A DNA stretch of 51,475 nt from an uncultured Alphaproteobacteria bacterium (GCA_902826935.1 CADEGR010000014.1:6163-57637); one strand, 5' to 3'. Shown: positions 9,006 through 17,611, counted from the stretch's first letter. Numbers and translations are program-made. Notes: generated from the letters alone by a model not told the origin.

Positions 9006-9770
9006 ATGTCCGATCTGTTCGACCTCAGCGGCAAGGTCGCCCTGGTCACCGGCAGCTCGCGCGGCCTAGGCGCGGCGATCGCCGAAGCCTTGGCCAGCCA
9101 TGGCGCCCTGGTGCTCCTGAACAGCCGCGATCCGGCCGCGCTCGAAGCCCGCGCGGCGGCCTTGCGCGCCGCCGGCCATGCCGCCGAGACCCTGCCCTTC
9201 GACGTCACCGATCCGGCCGCGGTCAAGGCGGCCTTCGAGGCGATCAAGGCGCGCCACGGCCGGCTCGACATCCTGGTCAACAATGCCGGCGTCCAGCACC
9301 GGGTGCCGCTGACCGAGTGGCAGGACGAGGATTGGAACCGGGTGATCGAGGCGAACCTGTCCGCCTGCTTCCGCCTGGCGCGCGAGGCGGCGCGGCTGAT
9401 GCTGGCCCAGGGATCCGGCCGGATCATCAATACCGGCTCGGTCGGCGCGATCCTGGCCCGGCCGACCATCCACGCCTACATCGCCGCCAAGGGCGGGCTG
9501 CATGCTTTGACCCGCTCGCTCGCCGCCGAGCTCGGGCCCAAGGGCATCACCGTGAACGCGCTGGCGCCCGGCTATTTCGCGACCGAGCTGAACACCGCCC
9601 TGCTCAAGGATGCCGAGTTCACCGCCTGGGTCGAGCGCCGCACGCCGCTCGGCCGCTGGGCCGAGCCGGCGGAGCTGGGCGGCGCCGTGGTGTTCCTGGC
9701 GGCCAAGGCCGGCTCCTACGTCAACGGCCATGTGCTCGCGGTCGACGGCGGCCTGTCGGTGACGCTCTAG
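9006..9770 (+). CDS. SDR family oxidoreductase (gluconate 5-dehydrogenase-like)
   Basis: This 254-residue classical SDR has TGSSRGLG at about 15-22, NNAG near 93, a catalytic Ser in NTGSVG and a Tyr-Lys pair in HAYIAAKGG. Its opening FDLSGKVALVTG and closing LAVDGGLSVTL match gluconate 5-dehydrogenase-type enzymes, which interconvert 5-keto-gluconate and gluconate. AAAGGAG lies seven bases before the ATG. It is divergent from the exported lactonase gene across 267 bases, a layout compatible with shared control of a gluconate route, but that link is inference. Its stop codon overlaps the stop of the next, convergent gene. Confidence 0.88.
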   Translation: MSDLFDLSGKVALVTGSSRGLGAAIAEALASHGALVLLNSRDPAALEARAAALRAAGHAAETLPFDVTDPAAVKAAFEAIKARHGRLDILVNNAGVQHRVPLTEWQDEDWNRVIEANLSACFRLAREAARLMLAQGSGRIINTGSVGAILARPTIHAYIAAKGGLHALTRSLAAELGPKGITVNALAPGYFATELNTALLKDAEFTAWVERRTPLGRWAEPAELGGAVVFLAAKAGSYVNGHVLAVDGGLSVTL

Positions 9771-10444
9771 CGGCGGGCCGCGGCCGGGACCCACAGGGCG
9801 TCCGGCCAGGCCTCCAGCGCCAGCGGGCTATCGCGCTTTTGCAGCAGGAAGAACTGCGAGCGCGGCGTGGTGTCGGTGACCACCAGGTGGAACGCCGCGC
9901 GCTCGCCCGGCGCCAGCAGGCCGCCCGAGAACTGGACCTCGTCATAGGGCTCGCGCACCTCCGCCGCCTCGGCGAAGCGGTCGGAGCGGAACGGCCGGCC
10001 GGCGCTGCTCGCCTGGCCGAAGGACAGGCCGTCGCCAAACGGGCTCTGGAGATCGGCGAACTCGCGCAGCTCGAGCGTGAACAGCGACCAGGCCTGGCTG
10101 GTGCGGTTGCGCACGATCTTGGTGAGCGCGAAGCCGACCGCGTGCTGGCTCGAGATCCGGTTGCCGAAGCGATGGCGCATGCCGCGGATCGCCAGGATCG
10201 CCGGGCCATCGTCCGTGATCTCCTCCTCGAGCACGAACGGATCGGCCAGCGTGCCGCTGCCCCGGCCCGCCAGCAGGCGAAAGCCGCCCAGCTCGTCGCT
10301 GAAGGTCAAGCCGCCCAGATGCAGCTCCCGGGCGGCAGCGCCTGGGAGCCAGCCCAGCAGCAGCCCGAGGACCAGGACGCCGGTCCAGCGCAGTCGCGCG
10401 GCGGCGCGATGGCCGATCTCCGCACGTCGCCCGCTGGTTGCCAT
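9767..10444 (-). CDS. Exported protein of unknown function
   Basis: I do not recognise this 225-residue protein. It has a signal peptide: basic residues, then a run of Leu/Gly (VLVLGLLLGWLPG), then an AAARE cleavage region near residue 39. The mature part is beta-rich without Cys pairs. The start at 10444 is supported by GGGGAGG six bases upstream. Its TAG stop overlaps the stop of the convergent SDR gene by three bases. The recurring phrases about sidedness (FALTKIVRNRTSQAW, LLAPGERAAFHLVV) look like an Ig-like or beta-sandwich fold. It is probably periplasmic; no enzymatic motif is visible. Confidence 0.7.
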   Translation of the reverse strand: MATSGRRAEIGHRAAARLRWTGVLVLGLLLGWLPGAAARELHLGGLTFSDELGGFRLLAGRGSGTLADPFVLEEEITDDGPAILAIRGMRHRFGNRISSQHAVGFALTKIVRNRTSQAWSLFTLELREFADLQSPFGDGLSFGQASSAGRPFRSDRFAEAAEVREPYDEVQFSGGLLAPGERAAFHLVVTDTTPRSQFFLLQKRDSPLALEAWPDALWVPAAARR

Positions 10445-10886
10445 CAATGCCTCCCCGAGCGCCGTCAACGGGCGTCCCGGCGACGATTGTGCAATGGCGG
10501 GCCAGCAGCGTCGAGGCTTTCGCAACCGGGCGGCGACGAGGCGGCGGATCGGGCAGGGGGTGTTGACATGCCGCCGGCAAAAGCCGAGTGTCGACGCGAG
10601 CCGCGCGCCAACGCTTACCGGCTGGCTGCTGGCTGCCGTCAGCAGGCCAAGTGCGGCTCCCGGTGTCGGTCCACGGCACTTGTCGACACTCCATGGAGGA
10701 CGCTTTTGGCACGACCCCATGAGCCCGGCAGTGCCCCGATGTGGCGCGCCGGCGGAATGTGGCCCTGTGCCAGCATCAGGACCGGCGCTTAATCCGGCAG
10801 CATGGCGATCGCAGGCGGCCAGCAAGGTCGCGACCATCGCAGAGCGCCAGCCAACCAATCTGACTGACAATCGAGGAGACGCATCG
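10445..10886. other. 442-base non-coding region between divergent genes
   Basis: This gap separates the divergent exported protein and DUF4168 genes. It contains a TTGACA at 10563-10568 but no convincing -10 partner. A possible 74-codon frame starting at 10567 has no ribosome site and uses implausible Cys/Arg-rich codons. I see no RNA gene or strong hairpin here; it presumably holds both promoters. Confidence 0.5.
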
Positions 10887-11249
10887 ATGTTTGCCAATCT
10901 GTCCCGTCGCGTTGCCGGCCCGCTCCTGGCGCTGACCCTGCTCGCGGTCGCACCCCAGGCGGTCCGAGCCGCGGACGAGCTGACGGACGCCAAGCTGCAG
11001 TCCTTCGCCACCGCCGTGCTGGCGGTCAACGACGTCGTGCAAAAGTGGCAGCCGCAGATTCAGCAAGCTGGCGACGAGCAGCAAAAGCAGGCCATGGCGG
11101 TCCAGGCCAATGGCGAGATGCAGACGGCGGTCGAGCAGACCCAAGGCATCACGGTCGACGAGTATCAGAACATCATCCAGCTGGCCCAGAACGACCAGGG
11201 CCTGCGCGACCGGATCGATGGGCTGCTCAGCAAGATGGTCCAGAAATAG
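10887..11249 (+). CDS. DUF4168 domain-containing exported protein
   Basis: This 120-residue protein has a signal peptide (hydrophobic LLALTLLAVAPQAVRAAD, cleavage near residue 29). A helical domain follows, with the pattern LQSFATAVLAVNDV, a Gln-rich middle and a final ITVDEYQNIIQLAQNDQGLRD, which matches DUF4168. The function of the family is not known; members are small and periplasmic. GAGGAG lies about ten bases before the ATG. The mature protein is strongly alpha-helical and could form a coiled coil. The next gene, 65 bases on, encodes a SlyD-like prolyl isomerase on the same strand, so the two may share a transcript. Confidence 0.82.
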   Translation: MFANLSRRVAGPLLALTLLAVAPQAVRAADELTDAKLQSFATAVLAVNDVVQKWQPQIQQAGDEQQKQAMAVQANGEMQTAVEQTQGITVDEYQNIIQLAQNDQGLRDRIDGLLSKMVQK

Positions 11250-11314
11250 GCAGGTTGACCGCTGCCCGGCGGATCAAGCAACCATGCACGCTTTCGATGT
11301 GGGAGGATCCGGCG

Positions 11315-11755
11315 ATGCGGCGCGCGGCAACTGGTAATGTGATCGTCTTTCATTATGTCGGCCGGCTGGCCAATGGCGACGTGTTCGACTCGTCCGTGGA
11401 TGGCCAGCCGCTCAAGCTCAGGCTCGGCAACGGCCAGCTGGTGCCGGGCGTCGAGCAAGCGCTGGTCGGCATGGCCGAGGGCGACACCAAGCGGGTCAAG
11501 ATCCCGGCCGCCGATGCCTATGGCGAGCGGCGGCCGGAGCTGGTCCAGGAGATCGGCCGCGACAATCTGCAGCCGCATGTCAAGGTCAAGGTCGGCTCGC
11601 GCCTCGGCGCCAACGACGACCACGGTCGGCGCATGGAGCTGACCGTGGTCGGGCTGACCGAGACCACGGTCACGCTCGATGCCAACCATCCGCTGGCTGG
11701 CCAGGACCTGGTGTTCGATCTGCAGCTGATCTCGGTCGCCGGCCCGACCCGCTGA
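11315..11755 (+). CDS. FKBP-type peptidyl-prolyl isomerase, SlyD-like
   Basis: This 146-residue FKBP is of the SlyD/FkpB type. FHYVGRLANGDVFDSS opens the FKBP fold, an insert-in-flap chaperone segment occupies about 70-125, and DANHPLAGQDL closes the family hallmark. It catalyses cis-trans isomerisation of prolyl bonds in the cytoplasm; no signal peptide is present. The His-rich metal-binding tail of E. coli SlyD is absent. I prefer the ATG at 11315 because GGGAGG lies eight bases upstream; an in-frame ATG six codons earlier overlaps that ribosome site. Confidence 0.9.
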   Translation: MRRAATGNVIVFHYVGRLANGDVFDSSVDGQPLKLRLGNGQLVPGVEQALVGMAEGDTKRVKIPAADAYGERRPELVQEIGRDNLQPHVKVKVGSRLGANDDHGRRMELTVVGLTETTVTLDANHPLAGQDLVFDLQLISVAGPTR

Positions 11756-11776
11756 CCGGTTCCGCCGGCCTGCCGA

Positions 11777-12541
11777 TCAGGCCAGATACTGGCCGCCATT
11801 GACGTCGATCGTGGCGCCGGTGACGAAGCCGCTCAAGGCGTCGGTCGCGAAGAACAGATAGGCGCCGACGCAATCCTCGGCCTGGCCGGCGCGCCCGAGC
11901 GGGATCCGGCCGGCCATCTGCTCGAGCAGGTCCGGCGTCGAGTTGCGGTCTTGCAGCGGCGTCAGGATCAGGCCCGGCGCCACCGCGTTGACCCGGATGT
12001 TGCGGTCGGCATAGTCGCGCGCCAGATAGCGGGTCAGGCCCTGGGCGAACGACTTGGCAGCGCTATAGATCGCGGTACCGGGCCCGCCGGCCTGGCGGGC
12101 CGCGATCGAGGTGGTGTTGATGATGTTGCCGCGGCCCTGGCGCAGGAAATGCGGCACGGCCAGGCGGCAGGCCATGACCAGCGCGCGCGCGTTGAGGTCG
12201 ATCACTTGGTCGATCATCGCCTCGGTCAGCTCGGCGAAGGCCTGGCGGGCGACCACATCGCCGGCATTGTTGATCAGGACATCGAGCCGGCCGAAGCGGT
12301 CGACCGTGCCCTCGATGACCCTGGCCAGATCGTCGCTGCGGGTTACGTCGCCCTGGAGCAGCACGGCCTGGCCGCCGGCTTGATGGATCCCTTCCGCCAC
12401 CGCCTCGGCGCCGGCAGCACCGGTGTGGTAGTGCACGCCGACATGGGCGCGCAGGCGGCCGAAGCCCGTGGCGACCGCGGCACCGATGCCGGAGCTGGCG
12501 CCGGTGACCAGAACGACCTTGCCGGCCAGTTCGTCGAACAT
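11777..12541 (-). CDS. SDR family oxidoreductase
   Basis: This 254-residue classical SDR has TGASSGIG at 14-21, NNAG near 91, a catalytic Ser in NTTSIAARQ and a YSAAK active-site pair. A final GATIDVNGGQYLA matches 3-oxoacyl-ACP reductase-like or sugar dehydrogenases. GGGAGGG precedes the ATG at 12541. It converges with the SlyD-like gene across about 20 bases. The substrate is not assignable from sequence; sugar, polyol and 3-oxoacyl groups all remain possible. Confidence 0.87.
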   Translation of the reverse strand: MFDELAGKVVLVTGASSGIGAAVATGFGRLRAHVGVHYHTGAAGAEAVAEGIHQAGGQAVLLQGDVTRSDDLARVIEGTVDRFGRLDVLINNAGDVVARQAFAELTEAMIDQVIDLNARALVMACRLAVPHFLRQGRGNIINTTSIAARQAGGPGTAIYSAAKSFAQGLTRYLARDYADRNIRVNAVAPGLILTPLQDRNSTPDLLEQMAGRIPLGRAGQAEDCVGAYLFFATDALSGFVTGATIDVNGGQYLA

Positions 12542-12655
12542 GCGATCCCTCCCATCGGGTGCCTTGCGGCTTGCCGCCATTCTAGCGGCTTGCCGGCCCA
12601 GGCGGGAAGGGCGGCCGCCGCTTGACGGCTGGTCCGGCTGGCGGAACGATCAGCC

Positions 12656-12880
12656 ATGGACCTTGCCTCGACCATCATGCTGCTGCTGGCGGCCGCCTTG
12701 ATCGCCGGGCTCGCCAATTGGCGCGAGCGTCGACCGCGGGCGCTGGGCGACGTGCCGCTGCTGCCCTATCCGGCCATCCAGATGCTGGCTTTGGCGCTGG
12801 CGATCCTGCTGCTCGCCCATCTGATCAGCCTGGTCACCGGCCTGCCGCTCGGCGGCCGCAGCGGGCGCCCGACCTTCTAG
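12656..12880 (+). CDS. Small two-helix membrane protein
   Basis: This 74-residue protein has two hydrophobic helices, at about 3-20 and 41-61. They are separated by an Arg-rich loop (NWRERRPRALG) and a conserved-looking PLLPYPAIQM. The N-terminus is probably outside by the positive-inside rule. I cannot give a function; similar short proteins occur next to housekeeping genes in alphaproteobacteria. It is divergent from the SDR gene by 114 bases and converges with another very short membrane protein. Confidence 0.65.
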   Translation: MDLASTIMLLLAAALIAGLANWRERRPRALGDVPLLPYPAIQMLALALAILLLAHLISLVTGLPLGGRSGRPTF

Positions 12881-12900
12881 ATCGCCGGCCAGATCACCGG

Positions 12901-13059
12901 CTAGGTGACCGGCTGATCCACCCCGCTGCCCTGGATCGCCTGCCGCAGCAGCTCGAACAGGCTGTGCAGCAAGGCCTGGATGGTCTGGCCGAAGGTCGTC
13001 TCGGCGAGCAGCAGCCCGATCAGGATGCCGATGATGAAGAGTACCGCCGGCTTGTTCAT
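12901..13059 (-). CDS. 52-residue single-helix membrane protein
   Basis: This open frame encodes MNKPAVLFIIGILIGLLLAE at its start, one hydrophobic helix followed by an amphipathic helix rich in Leu and Gln. A GGAGG ribosome site lies four bases before the ATG, and the frame uses the GC-rich third positions of its neighbours, so I consider it real despite its size. The function is unknown. It ends 20 bases from the stop of the convergent 74-residue membrane protein. Confidence 0.65.
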   Translation of the reverse strand: MNKPAVLFIIGILIGLLLAETTFGQTIQALLHSLFELLRQAIQGSGVDQPVT

Positions 13060-13148
13060 GCCCGCCTCCAGCAGAACGGCGCCGCTGCAGGACGGACGCC
13101 TAGCTTCTCAGTCGATCAGCCTCCTGTATGCTAAACCGGTACGTTCTT

Positions 13149-14339
13149 TCAAGCACGCGTCGGCGCGCGCGGCGTCAGCACCGGCATCGGCAGCCGGCCG
13201 AGGATATGCTCGCTCCGGCCAATCACATGGGCGCTGGCGCCGACGATCAGCGGATCTGGCCCCTGGAGCGTGGCGGCATCCTTGTTGGGGTAGGGCAGGC
13301 TGTCCAGGAAGTGGCGCATGCAGTTCAGCCGGGCGCGCTTCTTGTCGTCGGACTTGATGATGGTCCAGGGCGCGTCGGCAGTGTCGGTATAGAAGAACAT
13401 CGCCTCCTTGGCCTCGGTGTAGTCGTCCCATTTGTCGAACGAGGCGACGTCCATGGGCGACAGCTTCCACTGCTTGAGCGGATCGCTCTGGCGCTGGCGA
13501 AAGCGCCGGCGCTGCTCTTCCCGGGTCACCGAGAACCAGTATTTGAACAGCCAGATGCCGCTGCGCGCCAGCATGCGTTCCAGCTCGGGCGCCTGGCGCA
13601 TGAATTCGAGGTAGTCGCTGGCGGTGCAAAACCCCATGACCCGCTCAACCCCGGCCCGGTTGTACCAGGAGCGATCGAACAGCACGATCTCGCCGGCGGT
13701 CGGCAGATGGCGGACATAGCGCTGGAAGTACCACTGGCCGCGCTCTTCCTCGGTCGGCTTCTCCAGGGCGACCACGCGGGCGCCGCGCGGATTGAGATGC
13801 TCCATGAAGCGCTTGATCGTGCCGCCCTTGCCGGCGGCATCGCGGCCCTCGAACAGGATCACGACCCGCTGGCCGGTCTCCTTGACCCAGCGCTGGACCT
13901 TCAGAAGCTCGACCTGGAGCTCGGCCTTCTGCAGATCGTAGACGGCCTGGCGCATCCGGCTGCGATAGGGATATTCGCCGCTCTCGAAGAACCGCCGGAT
14001 CGCGTCCGGATCCTGCTTCAGCTCGGCCAGCTCATGGCGCGCTTGCGCTGCCCGCTCGGCCGGCGTCGGTTCGGCCGGCGTGGCTTCGCCGGTGCCACGG
14101 CGTGCGCGTTTGCCTGATTTGCGGCCTGGTCCATGCCGTGGCGCCTTGTCAGGGGCGGCGCTTGCCGCTGAGGCGGCGGGATCGCCTGGCGGCGATGCCG
14201 CGTTGGCGTCTTCGGCGGCACCGTCCGGGACGACCGCTGCCGCGCTCGGTCGGTCCGGCCCGGGCGTCGGATCCTGCCCATTGCCGCGGGCCGCGCGTTT
14301 CGCCTTGCCCGGCCGAATGGGTGCGCCTTGGTCGGCCAT
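13149..14339 (-). CDS. Polyphosphate kinase 2 family protein
   Basis: This 396-residue protein has a PPK2 domain from about 110 on. The Walker A motif GRDAAGKGGTI, the Walker B and lid regions (LFDRSWYNRAGVE) and the family block PLKQWKLSPMD are all present. PPK2 enzymes phosphorylate nucleotides from polyphosphate, or run in reverse. A single PPK2 domain of this build fits class I, which acts on NDPs, but the class is inferred. The first 105 residues are an Ala/Pro/Arg-rich low-complexity extension, longer than usual. GGGGAGG precedes the ATG at 14339; an earlier in-frame ATG at 14393 is less likely. Confidence 0.92.
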   Translation of the reverse strand: MADQGAPIRPGKAKRAARGNGQDPTPGPDRPSAAAVVPDGAAEDANAASPPGDPAASAASAAPDKAPRHGPGRKSGKRARRGTGEATPAEPTPAERAAQARHELAELKQDPDAIRRFFESGEYPYRSRMRQAVYDLQKAELQVELLKVQRWVKETGQRVVILFEGRDAAGKGGTIKRFMEHLNPRGARVVALEKPTEEERGQWYFQRYVRHLPTAGEIVLFDRSWYNRAGVERVMGFCTASDYLEFMRQAPELERMLARSGIWLFKYWFSVTREEQRRRFRQRQSDPLKQWKLSPMDVASFDKWDDYTEAKEAMFFYTDTADAPWTIIKSDDKKRARLNCMRHFLDSLPYPNKDAATLQGPDPLIVGASAHVIGRSEHILGRLPMPVLTPRAPTRA

Positions 14340-14585
14340 GGCCTGTCCTCCCCGCTTTGGCCGAGGCGATCCTTGCTGCGCCTCGGCCTGCACCCGGATA
14401 CCTTGACAGCTGGCGCCGGGCGGCTCAAGCCGGTCGACCTGCGACCCAGCGCCGCCGCAATGCTTGCTCGTTCATGTTACGTTAGCTTTGCGGCGGCATG
14501 ATGCCCGGCAAGCAAAAGTGCGGGCGCCGCTGGCGTCTGGTTCGGCACCGGTGGCCCAGCCCCGCCGGCGCAGCACTGATTAAGG

Positions 14586-15371
14586 ATGGCGACGGGCATG
14601 CGGCTCCTCAAGGAAATGGTCAAAGGCACGCCGGTCGAGCGGCCGGCGCGGCGTCTTTGGCTGAAGACGCAAAGCCTGATGGGGCGTGAAGAGGCGATCA
14701 TCGACGATCAGGCCTTCACGATCATGCAGCAGCGCCTGACCAGATCGTCCAACTGCCTGGACATCGGCTGCGCCCAGGGCCTGTATCTGGCCGAGATGCT
14801 GCATCTGGCGCCGGCTGGCCAGCACCATGCCTTCGAGCCGATCCCGGCCTTGTACGAGGCGCTCCGCGCCAGGTTCCGGCGGCACCCCAATGTCCAGTTC
14901 CACAATCTGGCGCTGTCCGACAGCGCCGGGCATACCCAATTCCATTGGAATGTCAGCAACCCCGGCTGGAGCGGCCTGCGCGAGCGCGCCTATCCGAGCC
15001 CGGACGACCAGATCCGGATCATCGATGTCGAGCTTTGCCGGCTGGATGATCTGCTGCCGGCGGACCACCGGGTCGATCTGATGAAGGTCGATGTCGAGGG
15101 CGCGGAGCTGGCCGTGCTCACCGGCGGGCGAGCCTTGATTGAGCGCTGCCGGCCGCTGATCATCTTCGAATATGGCTTAGGCTCAGCCGAGTTCTACGAG
15201 GCCTGGCCGGAGAAGATGTTCGACCTCCTGGCCAGCTGCGGCCTTGGCGTCGCCTCGCTCGGCGCCTACCTCGCGGGCCGTCCGCCGCTCGAGCGTGCCG
15301 AGTTCTGCCGTCAGTTTCACGAGCATTTGTGCTACTACTTCATCGCCTACCCGCCGAGCGGCGCCAGCTGA
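14586..15371 (+). CDS. FkbM family methyltransferase
   Basis: This 261-residue SAM-dependent methyltransferase has the glycine-rich SAM loop LDIGCAQG near 58-65 and an acidic motif in AFEPIPALYEAL. The FkbM signature DLMKVDVEGAE is near 160-170, and EYG comes later. FkbM relatives O-methylate sugars, polyketides and lipids. The start is uncertain: ATG at 14586 follows AAGG directly, while ATG at 14598 has AAGGA 11 bases upstream. It stands alone between unrelated genes, so the acceptor cannot be guessed. It converges with the cytochrome c gene. Confidence 0.85.
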   Translation: MATGMRLLKEMVKGTPVERPARRLWLKTQSLMGREEAIIDDQAFTIMQQRLTRSSNCLDIGCAQGLYLAEMLHLAPAGQHHAFEPIPALYEALRARFRRHPNVQFHNLALSDSAGHTQFHWNVSNPGWSGLRERAYPSPDDQIRIIDVELCRLDDLLPADHRVDLMKVDVEGAELAVLTGGRALIERCRPLIIFEYGLGSAEFYEAWPEKMFDLLASCGLGVASLGAYLAGRPPLERAEFCRQFHEHLCYYFIAYPPSGAS

Positions 15372-15401
15372 GATCCCGGCCGCAGGGCCCGGCGGCAGCT
15401 T

Positions 15402-15431
15402 GAAGCAGGCGGCCATGCTGGCGGCCGCTTC
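15402..15431. terminator. Candidate bidirectional terminator hairpin
   Basis: An inverted repeat, GAAGC...GCTTC with inner GGCC...GGCC, lies between the convergent FkbM and cytochrome c genes. No U tract is present, so this is only a possible terminator or pause structure. Confidence 0.25.
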
Positions 15432-15490
15432 GACGACTTGGCCCGCCGCTTCCTAGGTGGCGGCGAGCGCGCTATGGCGGCCGGCCACCG

Positions 15491-15808
15491 TCACTTCAAC
15501 GTCATGATGTAGGCGATGATGTCGTCGGTTTCCTCGGGCGTCAGCTTGAGGTTCGGCATGGTCGGATGCGACGTCTGCAGGAACGCGCGCAGCCCCAGCG
15601 CAGTGGCCGCCGGATCCGCGGCGGCCTCGAAGAACGAGGGCGCATCGCCAACCGGCTGCCGCGTCTGATCGGCGGCCACGACATGGCAGGCGGTGCAATC
15701 CTGCTCGGCCAGCTTGGCGCCGGCCACCGCGTCGCCGATCAGCTCTTCCGCGGCGGCCGCCGTGCTGAGCAGCGATGGCATCAGAACCAAGAGCAAAAAG
15801 GCGCGCAT
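15491..15808 (-). CDS. Small exported class I cytochrome c
   Basis: This 105-residue protein has a clear signal peptide (MRAFLLLVLMPSLLSTAAAA) and one heme site, CTACH, with Cys38, Cys41 and His42. The likely axial Met lies in the SHPTMPNL segment. The length after cleavage, about 85 residues, suits a soluble periplasmic mono-heme cytochrome. I chose ATG 15808 because it starts the signal peptide exactly; an in-frame ATG at 15883 would bury it. Electron partners are unknown; it has no linked dehydrogenase or oxidase. Confidence 0.9.
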   Translation of the reverse strand: MRAFLLLVLMPSLLSTAAAAEELIGDAVAGAKLAEQDCTACHVVAADQTRQPVGDAPSFFEAAADPAATALGLRAFLQTSHPTMPNLKLTPEETDDIIAYIMTLK

Positions 15809-15909
15809 GCCGACCCATCCAACCTTGCTCCGGAGTGGGTAGATTTGATCAGCCCTGATGGCGGAACACAAGCGGCGTAGCACCCGATCGCCGCCGCACC
15901 GCGTGGCGC

Positions 15910-16527
15910 CTAAGGCTGAACCGTTGCCGGGAGCATCGCGGGTGCCGGGCCAGGGCCGGCTGCCGGTGCCGGCAGAGCTGCTGGCGCCGCAGGCGAGGGC
16001 GCTGGGATAGCGGCTGTTGTTGGGGCCGGGCTGGCCGGCGTGCTCGATGCCGTGGCCGGAATTTCGGCTGCGACCGGGGCCGGGCTAGCCGGCGCAATCG
16101 ACGCCGGCGTGCTCGCCGCAGGTGGGCTGGCCGGCGTGACCGGCGCTGCAGCCGCCGCTGGGCTGGTCGGTATCTGCGGGATGACGGCCGGCGGCTGCGG
16201 CTGGCTCGCCGCCGTGGCGGCACCGGCGGCGGGCATGGTGACCCGCAGGCAGGCATCCGGCACGGGCTTGCCGGCCGCCAGGATCTGGTCGCACTGGATC
16301 TGCAGGATCGCCTGCATGTCGTTGCGCAGCGAGTCCAGCTCGGCATCATTATCGGCCGGCGCCAGCGCCCGCTGCACGAACGCCGGTGCGGCCTGGCTGA
16401 GGATTGGACCGGCCAGCGGCGCCGCGGCGCAGCCGGCGACCGGCAAGCAAACCAGCAGCGGGCCGGAATGCCGGTGCAAAACCTTCAAGAGATTATCATA
16501 AGGTTTCATCATCCTAAGCGTTAGCAT
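15910..16527 (-). CDS. Pro/Ala-rich lipoprotein
   Basis: This 205-residue protein has a lipobox (LPVAGC, Cys at about 33), so it is predicted to be lipid-anchored in the envelope. A short helical region (about 40-95) carries two Cys, in IQCD and DACLR. It is followed by about 105 residues of Pro/Ala/Ser low complexity that probably span the periplasm or peptidoglycan. The start could instead be ATG 16512 or 16509, which give a more usual signal length. The function is unknown. The two Cys in the helical part could form a disulfide. Confidence 0.75.
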   Translation of the reverse strand: MLTLRMMKPYDNLLKVLHRHSGPLLVCLPVAGCAAAPLAGPILSQAAPAFVQRALAPADNDAELDSLRNDMQAILQIQCDQILAAGKPVPDACLRVTMPAAGAATAASQPQPPAVIPQIPTSPAAAAAPVTPASPPAASTPASIAPASPAPVAAEIPATASSTPASPAPTTAAIPAPSPAAPAALPAPAAGPGPAPAMLPATVQP

Positions 16528-16580
16528 GCTAGCGCTCGAAAGTCACGGCGGAAACCGGCTGGCGGTTGGCTCAGAACGCG

Positions 16581-16739
16581 TCACGGCTCGTTGGCGGGCG
16601 GCCGGGCGTGCTTCAGCTTGCGGATATAAGCCTTCTTGCCGCGGCTCGCCTTCGCCTTGAACTGCGGCTGCGCCAGCTGTCGGGCGACCGGATTGCGCGG
16701 CTTGATCACAGGGCGAATGGGCTTGGCCCGCCTCGACAT
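16581..16739 (-). CDS. 52-residue basic protein, ArfA-like
   Basis: This very basic protein begins MSRRAKPIRPVIKPRNPVAR and ends with a KKAYIRKLKH block. The pattern NPVARQL..P.F....KK..YIRK.KH is like the C-terminal half of ArfA (alternative ribosome rescue factor) and related short basic families. In ArfA this tail enters the empty mRNA channel of stalled ribosomes. That function is inference here: the N-terminal RF2-recruiting part is different and short. GGGAG lies nine bases before the ATG, so the frame is well supported. It is divergent from an SDR gene. Confidence 0.6.
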   Translation of the reverse strand: MSRRAKPIRPVIKPRNPVARQLAQPQFKAKASRGKKAYIRKLKHARPPANEP

Positions 16740-16914
16740 GGTGGCTTGCTCCCGCAAGGCTGCCGGCGGCATCGTCGACATTGCCAGCGGGCCTGCCTTT
16801 TGCAGATCGGTGTATCCTGCCACAAGGTCAATGATCGGGCGCCGGCCGTTGCTTGACGGCGGAGCGGTCGTCTCGTCTGCTGGGTCTGCGGCAGACATTG
16901 CCTGGGAGGCTGGC

Positions 16915-17607
16915 ATGAGCGAGCGCGTGTTCCTGATCACCGGGGCGTCCAGTGGGATCGGCGCGGCGACAGCCCGGGCGGCCGCGGCCGCCGGCTTCCG
17001 GCTGGCCCTCGCCGCGCGCCGCGCAGACCAGCTGGCCAGCCTGGCCGCCGAGCTGGGCGGTCCGGAGCGCGTGCTGACCGCCCGCTGCGACGTCACCTCG
17101 GCGGCCGATCAGGAGGCGCTGGTGGCCGCCACTTTGGCCCAGTTCGGCCAGCTCGACGTGGTCTTCGCCAATGCCGGAGTCGGCGGCTCGCCGGGCGGCT
17201 TCAGCGGCGCTGATCCCGAGCGGTGGCGCACCATGCTGCTGACCAACGTGCTGGGGGTCGGCCTGACCATCCGCGCCAGCATGGTCGCCCTGCGTGCCAG
17301 CCGCGGCCACGTCGTGCTGACCGGCTCCGTCGCCGGCCGGCGAACGCTGGCGGGCTCGATGTACAGCGCCAGCAAATGGGCGGTCACGGCGATCGGCTAT
17401 GGCCTGCGTGACGAGCTGCGGGGCAGCGGCGTGCGGGTCACGCTGATCGAGCCCGGCATGGTCGACACACCCTTTTTCGACACCGCGAAGCCCGATGCGC
17501 TGCGGCCCGAAGACGTGGCCCGCGCGGTGCTGTACGCCGTCAGCCAGCCGGCCCATGTCGACGTGCATGAGCTGATGGTGCTGCCGACCCCGCCCATGGC
17601 CAACTGA
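16915..17607 (+). CDS. SDR family oxidoreductase
   Basis: This 230-residue SDR has TGASSGIG at 9-16, NAGVGG near 85, a catalytic Ser in LTGSVAG and a YSASK pair. Its length and a PGMVDTPFFD segment, followed by a domain that drives substrate binding, place it among the serine-3-dehydrogenase/YdfG-like or sorbitol-type SDRs. GGGAGG lies four bases before the ATG at 16915. The substrate is unassigned. It is divergent from the short basic protein and converges with a GFA-family gene over 40 bases. Confidence 0.85.
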   Translation: MSERVFLITGASSGIGAATARAAAAAGFRLALAARRADQLASLAAELGGPERVLTARCDVTSAADQEALVAATLAQFGQLDVVFANAGVGGSPGGFSGADPERWRTMLLTNVLGVGLTIRASMVALRASRGHVVLTGSVAGRRTLAGSMYSASKWAVTAIGYGLRDELRGSGVRVTLIEPGMVDTPFFDTAKPDALRPEDVARAVLYAVSQPAHVDVHELMVLPTPPMAN

Positions 17608-17611
17608 GCGC

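Noticed and set aside
10563-10591. TTGACA promoter in the 10445-10886 gap
   Set aside because: No acceptable -10 element lies at 16-18 bases.
8837-10792. Open frame of 651 codons on the plus strand
   Set aside because: It overlaps an SDR gene with full motifs in another frame and has no family pattern of its own.
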